Shown piece by piece: positions 29,041 to 38,771 of a stretch of 64,000 nucleotides of DNA. This DNA comes from JAXMCK01 sp046349395 (GTDB taxonomy: Bacteria > Pseudomonadota > Alphaproteobacteria > Geminicoccales > Geminicoccaceae), in the NCBI GenBank assembly GCA_046349395.1, contig JAXMCK010000003.1:992001-1056000 (forward strand), given 5' to 3'. Within the stretch, counting starts at the first letter, position 1. Each line of letters starts with the position of its first letter. The translations under genes and the position numbers were made by a program. Below the pieces are notes generated by a model. The model saw only the letters and a list, made by a program, of their open reading frames with translations. It was not told where the DNA came from and searched no databases.

Positions 29041-30633
29041 TTGACTTGTGGCGTGCAGAACTTCGACGCCTTACCCGATGAGCTCGCCGCGGCGCACGCG
29101 ATGATCCTCGCGGAGCGTGCCTCGCGCCTGGCGGCCGAGGCCCAGGTCTCCGGCGCCAGGCTGGAGATCGAGCGCCTGAAGCTGCTCCTCGCCAAGGCCC
29201 GGCGCGAGCAGTTCGGCCAGTCCTCCGAGCGCGGGGCGAGGATCGTCGCCCAGCTCGAGCTGCAGCTGAGCGAGCTCGAGGAGACCGAGGCCGAGACAGA
29301 AGTCGCGGCCGAGATCACTGCCTCGGCCGCCGATCGGCCATTCCGGGGGGAGGGCACGCGCAGGCCGGCACGTCGCCCCTTGCCCGAGCACTTGCCACGC
29401 GAACGGATCCTCTACGCCGCACCCTGTGCCTGCCCCAGATGCGGTGGTCCGGTCCGCAAGCTCGGGGAGGACGTCACCGAGACCCTGGAATGCGTGCCAC
29501 GGCGCTGGAAAGTCGTCGTGCATGTGCGGGAGAAGGTCTCCTGCCGCCGTTGTGAGACGGTCAACCAGCCACCGGCTCCCTCCCACCCGATCGCCCGCGG
29601 CCGTGCCGGACCGCATCTGCTCGCCCTGGTCCTGGCGGCCAAGTACGGCCAGCACCTGCCGCTCACCCGACAAAGCGCGATCTATGCCGGTGAAGGCGTG
29701 GGGATCGACGTCAGCACCCTTGCCGATTGGGTCGGTGCCGCTGCCGCCAGCCTGATGCCGCTGGTCGAGGCGATCCGCACCCACGTGTTCGCGGCCGAAC
29801 GGATCCACGCCGACGACACCACCGTGCCCGTGCTGGCGAAGGAGAGAACCAGGACCGGGCGATTATGGGCATATGTCCGCGACGACCGGCCGTTCGCGGG
29901 TCCGGCACCTCCGGCGGCGGCGTTCTTCTACTCGCCCGACCGCCAGGGCCAGCATCCCGAGCGGCACCTCGCCGGCTTCGCCGGGATCATGCAGGCCGAC
30001 GCCTATGCCGGGTTCAACCGCCTCTACGAGCCCGGTCGGCAGCCCGGGCCAATCCTCGAAGCCGCCTGCTGGGCCCATGCCCGCCGCAAGCTCTTCGAAC
30101 TCGCCGCGGTCGCCAAAGCCCCGATCGCGAGCGAGGCGGTGCAACGCATCGACCGACTGTTCGCCATCGAGCGCGACATCACCGGCCTGCCGGCCGAGGC
30201 TCGCCTGGCAGCACGTGCAGAGTTCTCGGCGCCGATCCTGGCCGAACTGGAGCCCTGGCTTCGACAGCAGCAGGAGCGGCTCTCGCGACGGTCGGAGGTC
30301 GGCAAGGCCATCGCCTACACGACCAAGCGTTGGGCCACGCTCACCCGCTTCATGAACGACGGCCGGATCTGCCTGACCAACAACGCGGCCGAGCGCGCCC
30401 TGCGCGGTGTCGCCGTCGGCCGGCACAACTGGACGTTCGCCGGCTCCGACCGTGGTGGCGAGCGCGCCGCTGCGATCTACACCCTGATCGAAACCGCCAA
30501 GCTCAACTGCGTCGATCCACAGGCATGGCTCGCCGACGTCCTCGCCCGGCTTCCCGACCATCCCGCCAGGAGCATCGACCAGCTTCTGCCTTGGCGGTGG
30601 AACGGCGCTACCACGATCAGAACAGCAGACTGA
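29041..30633 (+). CDS. tnpC: IS66 TnpC transposase, element A
   Basis: The 530-residue DDE transposase. After a coiled-coil N-terminus and a zinc-ribbon-like segment (CPRCGG…CRRCE), the catalytic core shows ERIHADDTTVPVL (first Asp), MQADAYAGFN (second Asp) and NNAAERALR (Glu). The TTG at 29041 is the longest start and a GTG at 29053 is equally possible. The frame is intact to its stop, 47 bp before the right inverted repeat ends. Confidence 0.96.
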   Translation: MTCGVQNFDALPDELAAAHAMILAERASRLAAEAQVSGARLEIERLKLLLAKARREQFGQSSERGARIVAQLELQLSELEETEAETEVAAEITASAADRPFRGEGTRRPARRPLPEHLPRERILYAAPCACPRCGGPVRKLGEDVTETLECVPRRWKVVVHVREKVSCRRCETVNQPPAPSHPIARGRAGPHLLALVLAAKYGQHLPLTRQSAIYAGEGVGIDVSTLADWVGAAAASLMPLVEAIRTHVFAAERIHADDTTVPVLAKERTRTGRLWAYVRDDRPFAGPAPPAAAFFYSPDRQGQHPERHLAGFAGIMQADAYAGFNRLYEPGRQPGPILEAACWAHARRKLFELAAVAKAPIASEAVQRIDRLFAIERDITGLPAEARLAARAEFSAPILAELEPWLRQQQERLSRRSEVGKAIAYTTKRWATLTRFMNDGRICLTNNAAERALRGVAVGRHNWTFAGSDRGGERAAAIYTLIETAKLNCVDPQAWLADVLARLPDHPARSIDQLLPWRWNGATTIRTAD

Positions 30634-30680
30634 GCCACGACCTCAGCGCTGCTTCACCGCGGTCCTCGCCGGACGCGTAC

Positions 30681-30688
30681 CTTATTCG
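30681..30688. repeat. Target-site duplication of IS66 element A, right copy
   Basis: CTTATTCG, identical to the left copy at 28127-28134. It directly follows the right inverted repeat. Confidence 0.95.
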
Positions 30689-30836
30689 GAACGACGAGGT
30701 GCACTCTTTTGCCATCGTCGCTCGGGCGGGGTAAAATGTCAGTTTGATGAACAGGCGAAGCAGCTCGGGGGCGGCGGAGGCCGGTGCCAGCCAGCCGAAG
30801 CCAGGGCCCTGACAATCACGACGCGGACGTGAGAGG

Positions 30837-33800
30837 TCAGGCCGGATACGGCCCCTGGTTCCCTAGGGTCCCACCGCACTTTTTCTGAAGCATCTGCTCG
30901 GCCTCGTAGAGGGTCCTCGCCCTGTCGGATGTTGCCGGGACGCGGCGCAGGAACGTGCTCGCCCTGAGCAGAGCCTCCTCCAGCTGCGGACAGTCTGCGA
31001 GCGGAAGGACGTTGACAGCCGCCAGCAGCGCGCGGGCTGCTTGGTAACCGACAAACGGCTTCTCGATGTCAATGTCGAGGCGGTCTGCAAGCCAACCTAG
31101 GTGTTCCGCGCTGGGGTGCTGCTCCAGCACGGCGATAGCTCCCAGCCGCTGCCCCGGAGACCGACTGCTCATAAGATCTGGGAGTAAGTCGCTCGCACCC
31201 GGTGCCTGTCGCTGCATGGCCCGGAAGACCTCTGTCATCCTGCGGGTTCTGGCATCGCCAGACGACATGATTTCCCGGACGCTCTCGTACTCAGCCGCCA
31301 ATGTCAGCAGATCAGCATCCGCTGATTGTCGCGGCCTCGCTCCAGTCTCGCCTGCATCCATTGTCGAAGAACCGGGCAACGTCGGAGAATAGGCGTCTGG
31401 GAGCCTTTCCCTTGGCTCGGTTTGAGCGGATTTAGGAAAGGGCTCTTCCAGCAGAGGCGCAGACTCGGGCACATAATCCGATGCCCCTCCACCTGGAGCC
31501 GCTGCTGCGTCGTCTACTCCCGTAACATTGCGGCGCATCTGAGGACCAAGGTGGCCGAGGAACGCGGCGGCAGAGAACATCCCGAGAGCTATGCCGGTGA
31601 GCGTTGCCAACATCATCGGTAACAAAGCGATCCGCCAGCCCAATTCTAAAGGCCCGAACGATACAATGGTCCCCTGTTTCCCAACCATTAACTGGCGCAA
31701 AGGACTCATCGGAACGGCCGATCCAAGGACGTTGCCGCTGGGGTGCATAACACCCGCTACGAGCAAAAAACAAACGATGACGACGACCGCCACAGCGGCC
31801 CCGCCGGCCATTCGCCGTACCGGCAGGAGCCGCGCCATACCTGCCATACCAAAGCGGAAGTACACGACCGCCCACCCAACAATGAGGACCTCGTTCCCCA
31901 AGATCTGCTCGCCGAATTTTCGATATACATCCGGGGAATCGCCGAGAACCGCGGGATAGTCTACGGTCAGCAAGGTTAGGCTCGTAAGCAGGGCGGCTGT
32001 GAGCATACAGGTCATTGCGGTCCGGCGCCACGCCCCGACTTCTTCGACCACCTTTAGGTTGGCCCGCAGTGTCCCGGCAACCTCATAGATGACGATCGCC
32101 GTGGCAAACCCTACGAACGGACGGTCGAAGACAAGGCTCGCGTGCAACCCAATAGAAGAGGCCGACTGGCCCATCGGCATGATCCAAGCAACGAGAGCGC
32201 TGACCGCAACGACAAGCGCGGCCGCGCCGTAGACGGGACGTCGTCTTGCGCCCACCAGCCCGAGTAGCGCGAACGCCAGCCACCTTAGGTCATCCACGTC
32301 GTAGACCAACGCGAGTTCGACGTAGCCCGAAAGGAGCTCGACAACGGCGTAGACGCCCAAAGCGGCGAGTAGGAGGGCCAGCCGCGTTAGCCCGGCGCTC
32401 TCCACTGTCCGACGTGCCTTGCGTCGAAACTCCGGCGCCACGGTTAGCATGAAAAGACAGATGGTCGTGAGGTAGAGGCCTGGATTGCCCGTGGTCCCGA
32501 TATCGCCGATCCGCACCGTCGCTAGCAGCGGGGAGGCCCCGAACACGATGAGCGCCATGCCGCCGCGTCCCAGACAGAGGCCCGTCAGGACTGCAGCCGG
32601 GAGATAGAGACTGCTTAGGCTGCCTACGCCGATACCGGGATCCAAGCCGAGCAGGAAGAGAGGCAGGACAAAGACGGTGTTCCGCCGGGCGATCAGGGAT
32701 CGGCGGCCATTGGCGACGATTGCTCGCCACGCTGCGAGAAGGCGGGTCCGAGTACTCGCGGCGGCTTGCGGCGGGAGGGGGTGAAGCAGAAAGGTCCCGA
32801 GCGCTGGGACAGCCAGCAGCACGAGAAAAGCCAGCAATCCCGTGAAGGTACCCAAGATGAAGATAGTGATCACCTCCGGAAGACCAAAATACGATAGCAG
32901 CTGCCACAAACCCAAAGATGTCGCCAAGCACCCAGCTCCGACGAGCAAACATGCTGTTGCAAGATCGCCACTTGAAAGCGCCAATGCAAAGGGTCGTAAT
33001 CCGGCCTGCGACACGCTGACGTGCTCCGGCGGCCATAGCGCTAAGATTGGTGCTGCTTGGCTTATCGTGACCGCGGCCGTAAGTACGGCAACCCACCATT
33101 CTATGCCAACGAGAGTCGATCCTGTCGCGAGAACGACCGCTATACAGGCTGCGCTCGGCAGCATGGCGATGAATATGATCAGCCCAGTTCGTCGCCAGTG
33201 AAGTCGGACAATTCCCATTGCGCGAAGGACAATAATGAGGCTGAAATGAATGGAGACATAAAAGATAGCGAATACAAGCACGGCAACTAATCTCTGGTCT
33301 TGACCATTTGGCGGCTTTAAATTGTTCCAGGCGAGCACATTAAGAAGAAAAACAGCCAAAGTGACGGCAGAAGCAAAACTTACTGGCCCGGCTATCAAAA
33401 AGCATCTTGAAGAAATCTGAAACCAAATTCTGTAGAGAATTGAAACGCAAGTACCATATACGACGCCGCCAGCAAAAAAAGCAAAAACCAAAAAACCTGA
33501 TGGGGGGTTCGGTAACAAGGGTATTGTGAAAAGGCTTCCGAAAAGTGACATCGATCCTGCTAGGCCGACCATAATACAGAGCGTGTCTGCGAGCGGCGCG
33601 TGCTCGCCCTTATGTGCTGGTAACGGCCAGCGTGTCGCCCTCTGGGCCGGGGCAATAGGCAGCAGTGTCAATGCGACGAAAGGAATAACAAGAACAAAGA
33701 GTATGACAATGTCCTCAGGCTTGCCCTTGCCGATCACTATAAGAAAAAGAGCAGTTGTTGTGAGGCTGGATACCAGCGACGTCACGCTCGGCCATTGACC

Positions 33801-35969
33801 GTTATTCTTAATTTGTGCCCGCCACAACATCCAGAGCCACAATATCGGTCCAGGGATGAGAAGTGCTGTGAACGTCAAATAGTCGTTGTAGGGTGCCCAG
33901 GTGGGCAGATTATCACGCAGCCATCCAACCAGCTGTGGTGCCAGAGCCAGAATTCCCAGTGAGGCACCAGCAGCTGCGATGATTCCAAGCCTCTCGGCAG
34001 AGTACCAGGATGGCCGTAGCTCGCGCGCTAGCGCCTCGGGCGCTTCCAGCTCTACATCGTCCAGCGACTCACCACGGCTGAACTTGAGAAAGATTACGTC
34101 GCGCAGCGGGCTGTCCGCGTCCGAGGCAGCGGCCGCTCGAATCGCTTTGCCGAAACCCTCGGCCGTGTACACCCAAGGCGTGTCAGCCGACTCGGTCGGG
34201 TAGAGCCACGCTTTGTAGATGTCGCGCGCTTGCTCGAGGCGCTCCGGAGAAAGATCGCGGACTAACTCCGCGCGGAGCCAATCGGGAATCCGCCCGAAGC
34301 GGAACCAGGGCAAGGCGGCCAGTGCCCCGAACGCCTCCTCGTCGAGCAGCAGAGGGCTGGGCCCGTCGGCGGCGAGTGCGCCCGCGACGTGTAGCGTCAG
34401 GTCCGGACGGGCTTCGGGGAAAAGCGCCAGCACGCGAAGGAGCTCCAGCGTCGCCGCCGGCACCTCGATCGCGATCGCGTCCAGCACCGCATCCCGTTCG
34501 CCCGCCTCGGGCCGGGCATCGCCGTGCCAGCGGCGCGATGAGCGGCTTTCACGGGCGAGCGGACCCGGCCAGACCGGCCTGCGGAGGAGCGCAGGGCGGG
34601 GCGGCTCCGTCGCATCGCCGGCGCGCAGGAAGTCGGCGAGGACCGCCAGTCCCGCCGGCGTCGCAGGCAGCACGACCATACCCGCCTCTGCTAGCCGACG
34701 TTCCCGCCAGGACCAGCGGCGCAATGGGATCGGCGTGAGCAGAACCACGATCGGCCATTGCTCCAGGGCCTCAATCGCGGCTTGGCTCGGGCGCTCCGCA
34801 CCCGCGTCGAGAAAGGCCGTTCCGTCGCCCACGGTCAGCAGCACGTCGCCCTGGTGTCGGACCGACAGGTCGGCGAGCCGGACCTTTTCTTCCCTCTCGC
34901 TCCGCAGGTAGCGCAAGTCGCCCGAACCGCCGTAGAGCGCGCAGTGCACTTGGCCTTCGACCAGGCGGGCCGCCAGCCCCTTAGCCAGCGCCATCACATG
35001 GTCCGCGGCCGACGCGCTCTCGACGACAATGGGGTAATCGGGCAGCCTCGGACGGTGGCCCATTACTGGCACCAAGTATCCGCCCGCCGCGGCGGTTGCG
35101 TGCGCCGTTGCCGCGACGTCGAGCCTCGTTGAGGGCACCAGCCGATGCGCCCGCAGCGCTTGCGCCGTCCAGCTGATGTCCCCGCCGCCGAACAGCCGGA
35201 GCGACTCGTTCGGCGGGCGTAGACCTTTCTTCTCCGTTCCCGGGTCGGGGCGGCGCACGAGCACAGGGCGTCCAGGCGCACGCCATCTGCAGGCGATGTG
35301 CCACAGGAGGAAGGGCATCACCGTGAGCGGCAGCACCCGCAGTATGGCGTCCGGGTCCGGCAGCAGGCCGACTATTGTGGTCAGCCAGCCTGCCACCACG
35401 ATTGTCGACCGGTCGCGGCCCGGAAGTGTCGGCGGCTGCATCCCGGAGGTTTTCGCCGGTGCCACGGCATTCCAGTCGCCGAAGTACCAGACTGCCAGCG
35501 AGAGCACTGCCATGCCGCCGAGCAGTCCCCAAAGCCAGCGAGGCGCGCGGATGCGCGGAGACCGGGACGGTGGGTGTAACGGTGGGAGTGGCGGCGGCGC
35601 GGGGGATATTTCACGGTCGTAAGTGGGAGTTCCGTAGTAAGCTTCCAGCATCTGCGGCAGCGCCTGCTGCTCCCGCGGTGACGTAGTCAGCACGGGGGCC
35701 AGCCAAGCAGCGGCTTCTGCCGCGGAGCCCGGGGCGGCACCGCGCCGGTTCAGCTCCTCGAACAGTGCGGCGGCTCGCAAGATTTCGCCGGTTCCTATCG
35801 CAAGGCCGCGCAGACGGAGAAAGTCGCCCAACTCGGCAAAGTCCGGCGACGCACGGCCTGACCGCTGCAGCGCTAGCGCTGTAGCATGGGCCACAGTGCC
35901 GCGGATCGGCGTGCGATCGGAGTCTTCGAGTCCGGCGGAGGGTTCGTCGCTTATCGGTGCCCGCTCCAA
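30837..35969 (-). CDS. vWA-like, MoxR-associated polytopic membrane protein (1710 aa)
   Basis: The largest gene in the window. Residues about 45-115 are a helical module like those that precede vWA domains in CoxE/MoxR partners. Two or three membrane helices follow (about 145-163 and 188-226), then a vWA-like domain (about 255-450) with the recognisable pattern YPIVVESAS…DHVMALAKGLAARL, VLLTVGDGTAFLDAG, VVLLTPIPLRRWSWRERRLAEAG and VVLPATPAGL. The classical DxSxS metal site is absent (ESASAAD instead). A soluble helical part runs to about 660, then a run of roughly twenty hydrophobic helices to about 1490, and finally a helical, HEAT-like C-terminus. The start is a TTG at 35969 with no strong ribosome site, so it is uncertain. 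It is the last gene of a four-gene minus-strand operon. I infer a membrane effector or sensor worked by the MoxR ATPase. No family for the membrane block is known to me. Confidence 0.75.
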   Translation of the reverse strand: MERAPISDEPSAGLEDSDRTPIRGTVAHATALALQRSGRASPDFAELGDFLRLRGLAIGTGEILRAAALFEELNRRGAAPGSAAEAAAWLAPVLTTSPREQQALPQMLEAYYGTPTYDREISPAPPPLPPLHPPSRSPRIRAPRWLWGLLGGMAVLSLAVWYFGDWNAVAPAKTSGMQPPTLPGRDRSTIVVAGWLTTIVGLLPDPDAILRVLPLTVMPFLLWHIACRWRAPGRPVLVRRPDPGTEKKGLRPPNESLRLFGGGDISWTAQALRAHRLVPSTRLDVAATAHATAAAGGYLVPVMGHRPRLPDYPIVVESASAADHVMALAKGLAARLVEGQVHCALYGGSGDLRYLRSEREEKVRLADLSVRHQGDVLLTVGDGTAFLDAGAERPSQAAIEALEQWPIVVLLTPIPLRRWSWRERRLAEAGMVVLPATPAGLAVLADFLRAGDATEPPRPALLRRPVWPGPLARESRSSRRWHGDARPEAGERDAVLDAIAIEVPAATLELLRVLALFPEARPDLTLHVAGALAADGPSPLLLDEEAFGALAALPWFRFGRIPDWLRAELVRDLSPERLEQARDIYKAWLYPTESADTPWVYTAEGFGKAIRAAAASDADSPLRDVIFLKFSRGESLDDVELEAPEALARELRPSWYSAERLGIIAAAGASLGILALAPQLVGWLRDNLPTWAPYNDYLTFTALLIPGPILWLWMLWRAQIKNNGQWPSVTSLVSSLTTTALFLIVIGKGKPEDIVILFVLVIPFVALTLLPIAPAQRATRWPLPAHKGEHAPLADTLCIMVGLAGSMSLFGSLFTIPLLPNPPSGFLVFAFFAGGVVYGTCVSILYRIWFQISSRCFLIAGPVSFASAVTLAVFLLNVLAWNNLKPPNGQDQRLVAVLVFAIFYVSIHFSLIIVLRAMGIVRLHWRRTGLIIFIAMLPSAACIAVVLATGSTLVGIEWWVAVLTAAVTISQAAPILALWPPEHVSVSQAGLRPFALALSSGDLATACLLVGAGCLATSLGLWQLLSYFGLPEVITIFILGTFTGLLAFLVLLAVPALGTFLLHPLPPQAAASTRTRLLAAWRAIVANGRRSLIARRNTVFVLPLFLLGLDPGIGVGSLSSLYLPAAVLTGLCLGRGGMALIVFGASPLLATVRIGDIGTTGNPGLYLTTICLFMLTVAPEFRRKARRTVESAGLTRLALLLAALGVYAVVELLSGYVELALVYDVDDLRWLAFALLGLVGARRRPVYGAAALVVAVSALVAWIMPMGQSASSIGLHASLVFDRPFVGFATAIVIYEVAGTLRANLKVVEEVGAWRRTAMTCMLTAALLTSLTLLTVDYPAVLGDSPDVYRKFGEQILGNEVLIVGWAVVYFRFGMAGMARLLPVRRMAGGAAVAVVVIVCFLLVAGVMHPSGNVLGSAVPMSPLRQLMVGKQGTIVSFGPLELGWRIALLPMMLATLTGIALGMFSAAAFLGHLGPQMRRNVTGVDDAAAAPGGGASDYVPESAPLLEEPFPKSAQTEPRERLPDAYSPTLPGSSTMDAGETGARPRQSADADLLTLAAEYESVREIMSSGDARTRRMTEVFRAMQRQAPGASDLLPDLMSSRSPGQRLGAIAVLEQHPSAEHLGWLADRLDIDIEKPFVGYQAARALLAAVNVLPLADCPQLEEALLRASTFLRRVPATSDRARTLYEAEQMLQKKCGGTLGNQGPYPA

Positions 35970-36100
35970 ACCCCGAGCGCGCTGACCGGCAGACCACGGT
36001 TGCCGCGCCGGACGTCGGATATGCTAAGCAGGATGAACTGCGCGACGGCTGGCGCCCCCTTGCGGCCAGCTAGCGCCAAGCTCTGTGTATAGCACACTCC

Positions 36101-37189
36101 CTAGCTGCCCCGTGCCCAGGCGTCCAGTCGTGTGCCGACGGTGTTTTGATCGCGACTATCCTTGGCGAGGATCGCAATGAGCAGCCGCAGTCGCGCGGCC
36201 CGCGTGCCGCGATCGCTGGCCTCGGCGAACTCCTCGTCATCGTCGGCGCGCTTTAGCCATTGCAGCAGCTCCGCCGTGCCCGGCTTCTGATGAAGCTGGG
36301 GGCGGAGGGCCTCGAAGAGTTCCAGCAGCTCATCGAGGCGCCTCCTGCCCATCGTTAGGTTGCCCAGGCGCTCAGAGATGACGCTGCGCAGCTCCGGCCC
36401 AGACGGGAACGGGATGTGATGGTAAGCGCAGCGCCGCAGAAAAGCGGCTGGCAGGCTTTTCTCGCTGTTGCTCGTGACGACCACGACAGGCCGCACCTGC
36501 CGGCGGTCTCCATCCGGCGCGACGCGTAGCCCCATCTCCGGGATCGCGAATGCCAGCCGATCGAACTCCTCAAGCAGGTCGTTCGGTGTGTCGCGCGGCG
36601 CTTTATCGATCTCGTCGATCAGCACCACCCACCGCTCGGGCCCCGACCAATCCCGCGCGTCCGGTAGCAGTAGCCGAGCCGCGGGTGGCCCGACCGGCCT
36701 GCGGGGCCCGAGTGCACCTTCAAGGAAGGCCTCGTCACCCCGCAGAGGGCGCCCTGCGCGGTCTAGCAGTGGAGCTTCCGGGCCGCACGCGCGCAGGATG
36801 GCCTCGCCGAAGGGCCGGATCTCCAGGTACTCCACGAGCGGCCTCACCCTATTGGCCTGGGCGTCGCGGAAACGGGCGATGTCGTCGAAGCGGTACAGCA
36901 AGTCGTCGCGGCCGGAATTCGACTTGACCTGCATCTCGAGATGCCGCCCGCCGAAGCGCTCGTAGGCGAGAGCCCTCGACATCGTGGTCTTCCCTGTTCC
37001 CGGTTCGCCTGTCAGCAAGAGAGGCTGGCCGAGCATTAGCGCAACCTCAACGGCGGCCTGTAGTCCTGGACCCGGGATGTAGCGGCCGCGCGAGCGCAGC
37101 TGCGGTTCGAGCGGCTCCGGGAGTTCGGGCTCTGGACGCGCCACCCCTTCCCCGGTAAAGAGCGGAACCGTTGCGATGGTATCAGACAT
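36101..37189 (-). CDS. MoxR-type AAA+ ATPase
   Basis: A 362-residue AAA+ ATPase. Walker A is GEPGTGKT (61-68), Walker B VVLIDEID (188-195), sensor 1 lies in VVVTSNSEK, and the arginine-finger segment is PAAFLRRC. MoxR proteins act as remodelling chaperones together with vWA proteins. Here the partner would be the vWA-like membrane protein immediately downstream. Its ATG overlaps the stop of the protease gene by 8 nt, indicating coupled translation. Residues 1-35 are a proline-rich, probably flexible leader. Confidence 0.92.
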   Translation of the reverse strand: MSDTIATVPLFTGEGVARPEPELPEPLEPQLRSRGRYIPGPGLQAAVEVALMLGQPLLLTGEPGTGKTTMSRALAYERFGGRHLEMQVKSNSGRDDLLYRFDDIARFRDAQANRVRPLVEYLEIRPFGEAILRACGPEAPLLDRAGRPLRGDEAFLEGALGPRRPVGPPAARLLLPDARDWSGPERWVVLIDEIDKAPRDTPNDLLEEFDRLAFAIPEMGLRVAPDGDRRQVRPVVVVTSNSEKSLPAAFLRRCAYHHIPFPSGPELRSVISERLGNLTMGRRRLDELLELFEALRPQLHQKPGTAELLQWLKRADDDEEFAEASDRGTRAARLRLLIAILAKDSRDQNTVGTRLDAWARGS

Positions 37190-38705
37190 TCGCGGCCTCC
37201 AAAGCTACCGCATCGATCTGCTCCTTCAGGCGAAGCAGCGGGAACGGCCGGGGAAAGCGGACGCTTAGCCTACCGCGCAGCCTTCCAAGGAAGGCGTCTT
37301 CAGCACGCATCCCGATTACGCTGGGCAGATCGCGTCGCAGCCAGCTTGCGATGTGCAAGGGTGTGCAGTCGCCGAGTTCCGGTAGGGTCGCGACATGCAC
37401 CCCCTCTGGCATGACGAGCGAGCGGATCAGGGTCTCAAGCCTCGCATACGTCGTGGCGGGGGCCAGTAGCACATATACCGGGGGCATGCGGTCCTCCGTC
37501 CCGAGCTGGTCCCAGAAGCCAATCCAGGCGGCTAGCACCTCCGGCACCGGAAGTCCGTCCTCGGGCGCTGAGATCTCGGAGTAGAAGAGACGCGGCAACG
37601 ACAGGTCCCGCAACCTCTCGCGGAACGCTGCCGGGTCCGTGGGGTTCGGTTCCTGTCCGTGCAGAGCGTTCCAGAGACGTGCGCGTAGGCGCGAGATGGC
37701 AGCAGTGGGTGATGTAGAATTCGGCCAGCCCAAAGGGTGGAACTCCAGACCCTCGGTCGGCCACCCGCGCCGGGGCAGTGTCTGCCGGCGAAAGCGCTCC
37801 AATAGCTCGTCGGGTAGGTGGTCCCAGTGACCGGGGACGACGCAGAAGAGCGGCCGGCTTAGCACTTCCAGCTGTTGGGGCGGGCAGCACCGCGTCAGCG
37901 CGTCCCACAGATCCTCCTCCTGATCCTCGCGGTCCAGCAGACAGAGGTGCCTTCCGATCTCCGGTGGCGCGGAGCTTCGCCCCACGACTATAGCATCGAT
38001 CTCGGCGCCAGCGGCGATCGCGGCCACGAAGTCTGGGCGCTGCAGCAACGGGCCCAAGCGAATGGCCCTGAAGTCATAGAATTGCTCGTTTGCCTGCGTG
38101 ACGACCACGCCAATTAGTGACCGGTGTGCGAACAACGCCGCTCCCGATATACCTGTCCAGTCAAGCGGCCGTGCGGAATCTCGGTTTTGCAAGGTGGGGT
38201 TGCGCAGAATGAACGTGCGCGACCTCAGGCCAGTTAACGGTTCCGTCGTGGCAGTCAGCTGTGCAGTGTCGCGACGGGCACTTTTTACCCGATCCCTATC
38301 TTCCATAAAGGATGGAAAGCCGGTAGCGGACACTTTCACTTCTGTCGGCGGCGCCGAACCGTCAAGCTCCGCAGAGCCAACCAGCACTTTGGCAGCGTAC
38401 TCCGCAGGGAAATCAGGCAGCCGCAGGACCGCCACGTCGGGTTGCTCTGGATCGGAGAGTAATGTGTGGTTAAGCGGCCAAATGATCTCCGCTCGGCGCA
38501 GCTCGGCCGCCTCGCCTTCGGCCAGGGCGCGCGCAAATACCGCCGGCGCTTCAGGTAATACTCCCCACGTCTTAGGAGCGAGGACATGCCGCGCCGTCAA
38601 TACCAGTCCCGCGCCAAGCAGGTAGCCGCTACCTAAGCTGCCCGTAATCTGCTCGGGCGCGCGGGCTGAGAAGATTTCGACGATACGCCCGGCCTTGGAG
38701 GCCAT
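37182..38705 (-). CDS. Trypsin-like serine protease fused to iSTAND-like domain
   Basis: A 507-residue protein. Residues about 20-225 are a trypsin-fold protease with a full triad: His40 (LTARHVL), Asp90 (PDVAVLRL) and Ser187 (WTGISGAA). There is no signal peptide, so it should act in the cytosol. Residues about 250-410 (HLCLLDREDQEEDLWDAL, PLFCVVPGHWDHLPDELLERF) fit the inactive-STAND (iSTAND) module that I remember from comparative-genomics work on bacterial conflict systems. The C-terminus is helical. It lies between the Trypco2 gene and moxR. I infer an invader-activated protease. The iSTAND assignment is by pattern only. Confidence 0.82.
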   Translation of the reverse strand: MASKAGRIVEIFSARAPEQITGSLGSGYLLGAGLVLTARHVLAPKTWGVLPEAPAVFARALAEGEAAELRRAEIIWPLNHTLLSDPEQPDVAVLRLPDFPAEYAAKVLVGSAELDGSAPPTEVKVSATGFPSFMEDRDRVKSARRDTAQLTATTEPLTGLRSRTFILRNPTLQNRDSARPLDWTGISGAALFAHRSLIGVVVTQANEQFYDFRAIRLGPLLQRPDFVAAIAAGAEIDAIVVGRSSAPPEIGRHLCLLDREDQEEDLWDALTRCCPPQQLEVLSRPLFCVVPGHWDHLPDELLERFRRQTLPRRGWPTEGLEFHPLGWPNSTSPTAAISRLRARLWNALHGQEPNPTDPAAFRERLRDLSLPRLFYSEISAPEDGLPVPEVLAAWIGFWDQLGTEDRMPPVYVLLAPATTYARLETLIRSLVMPEGVHVATLPELGDCTPLHIASWLRRDLPSVIGMRAEDAFLGRLRGRLSVRFPRPFPLLRLKEQIDAVALEAANV

Positions 38706-38771
38706 CTAAGTTCTCGGTCCCCAGAGCACCTGATTGGCTAGATCCCACATGCGCGGCTCTACTTCGCGCTC

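Larger units (their letters stand above)
28135..30680 (+). mobile_element. Complete IS66-family insertion sequence A (2546 bp)
   Basis: The ends are fixed by imperfect inverted repeats of 23 bp at 28135-28157 and 30658-30680 (19 of 23 match; both begin GTAC-CG or GTAC-GCG then TCCGG) and by the identical 8-bp duplication outside them. It carries three ORFs in the canonical IS66 order tnpA–tnpB–tnpC, all intact, so it looks functional. The termini start GTAC rather than the common IS66 GTAA. The element sits in non-coding DNA between tRNA-Glu and the conflict operon. The restored target site shows no gene. Confidence 0.93.

Noticed and set aside
28061..30736. A short frame restored across element A's insertion site.
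   Set aside because: Joining the flanks gives only a ~36-codon reading between stops, with no match, so I treat the target as non-coding.
30689..30836. Possible small gene or attachment site between element A and the conflict operon.
   Set aside because: No reading frame with support and no copy of the tRNA 3' end.
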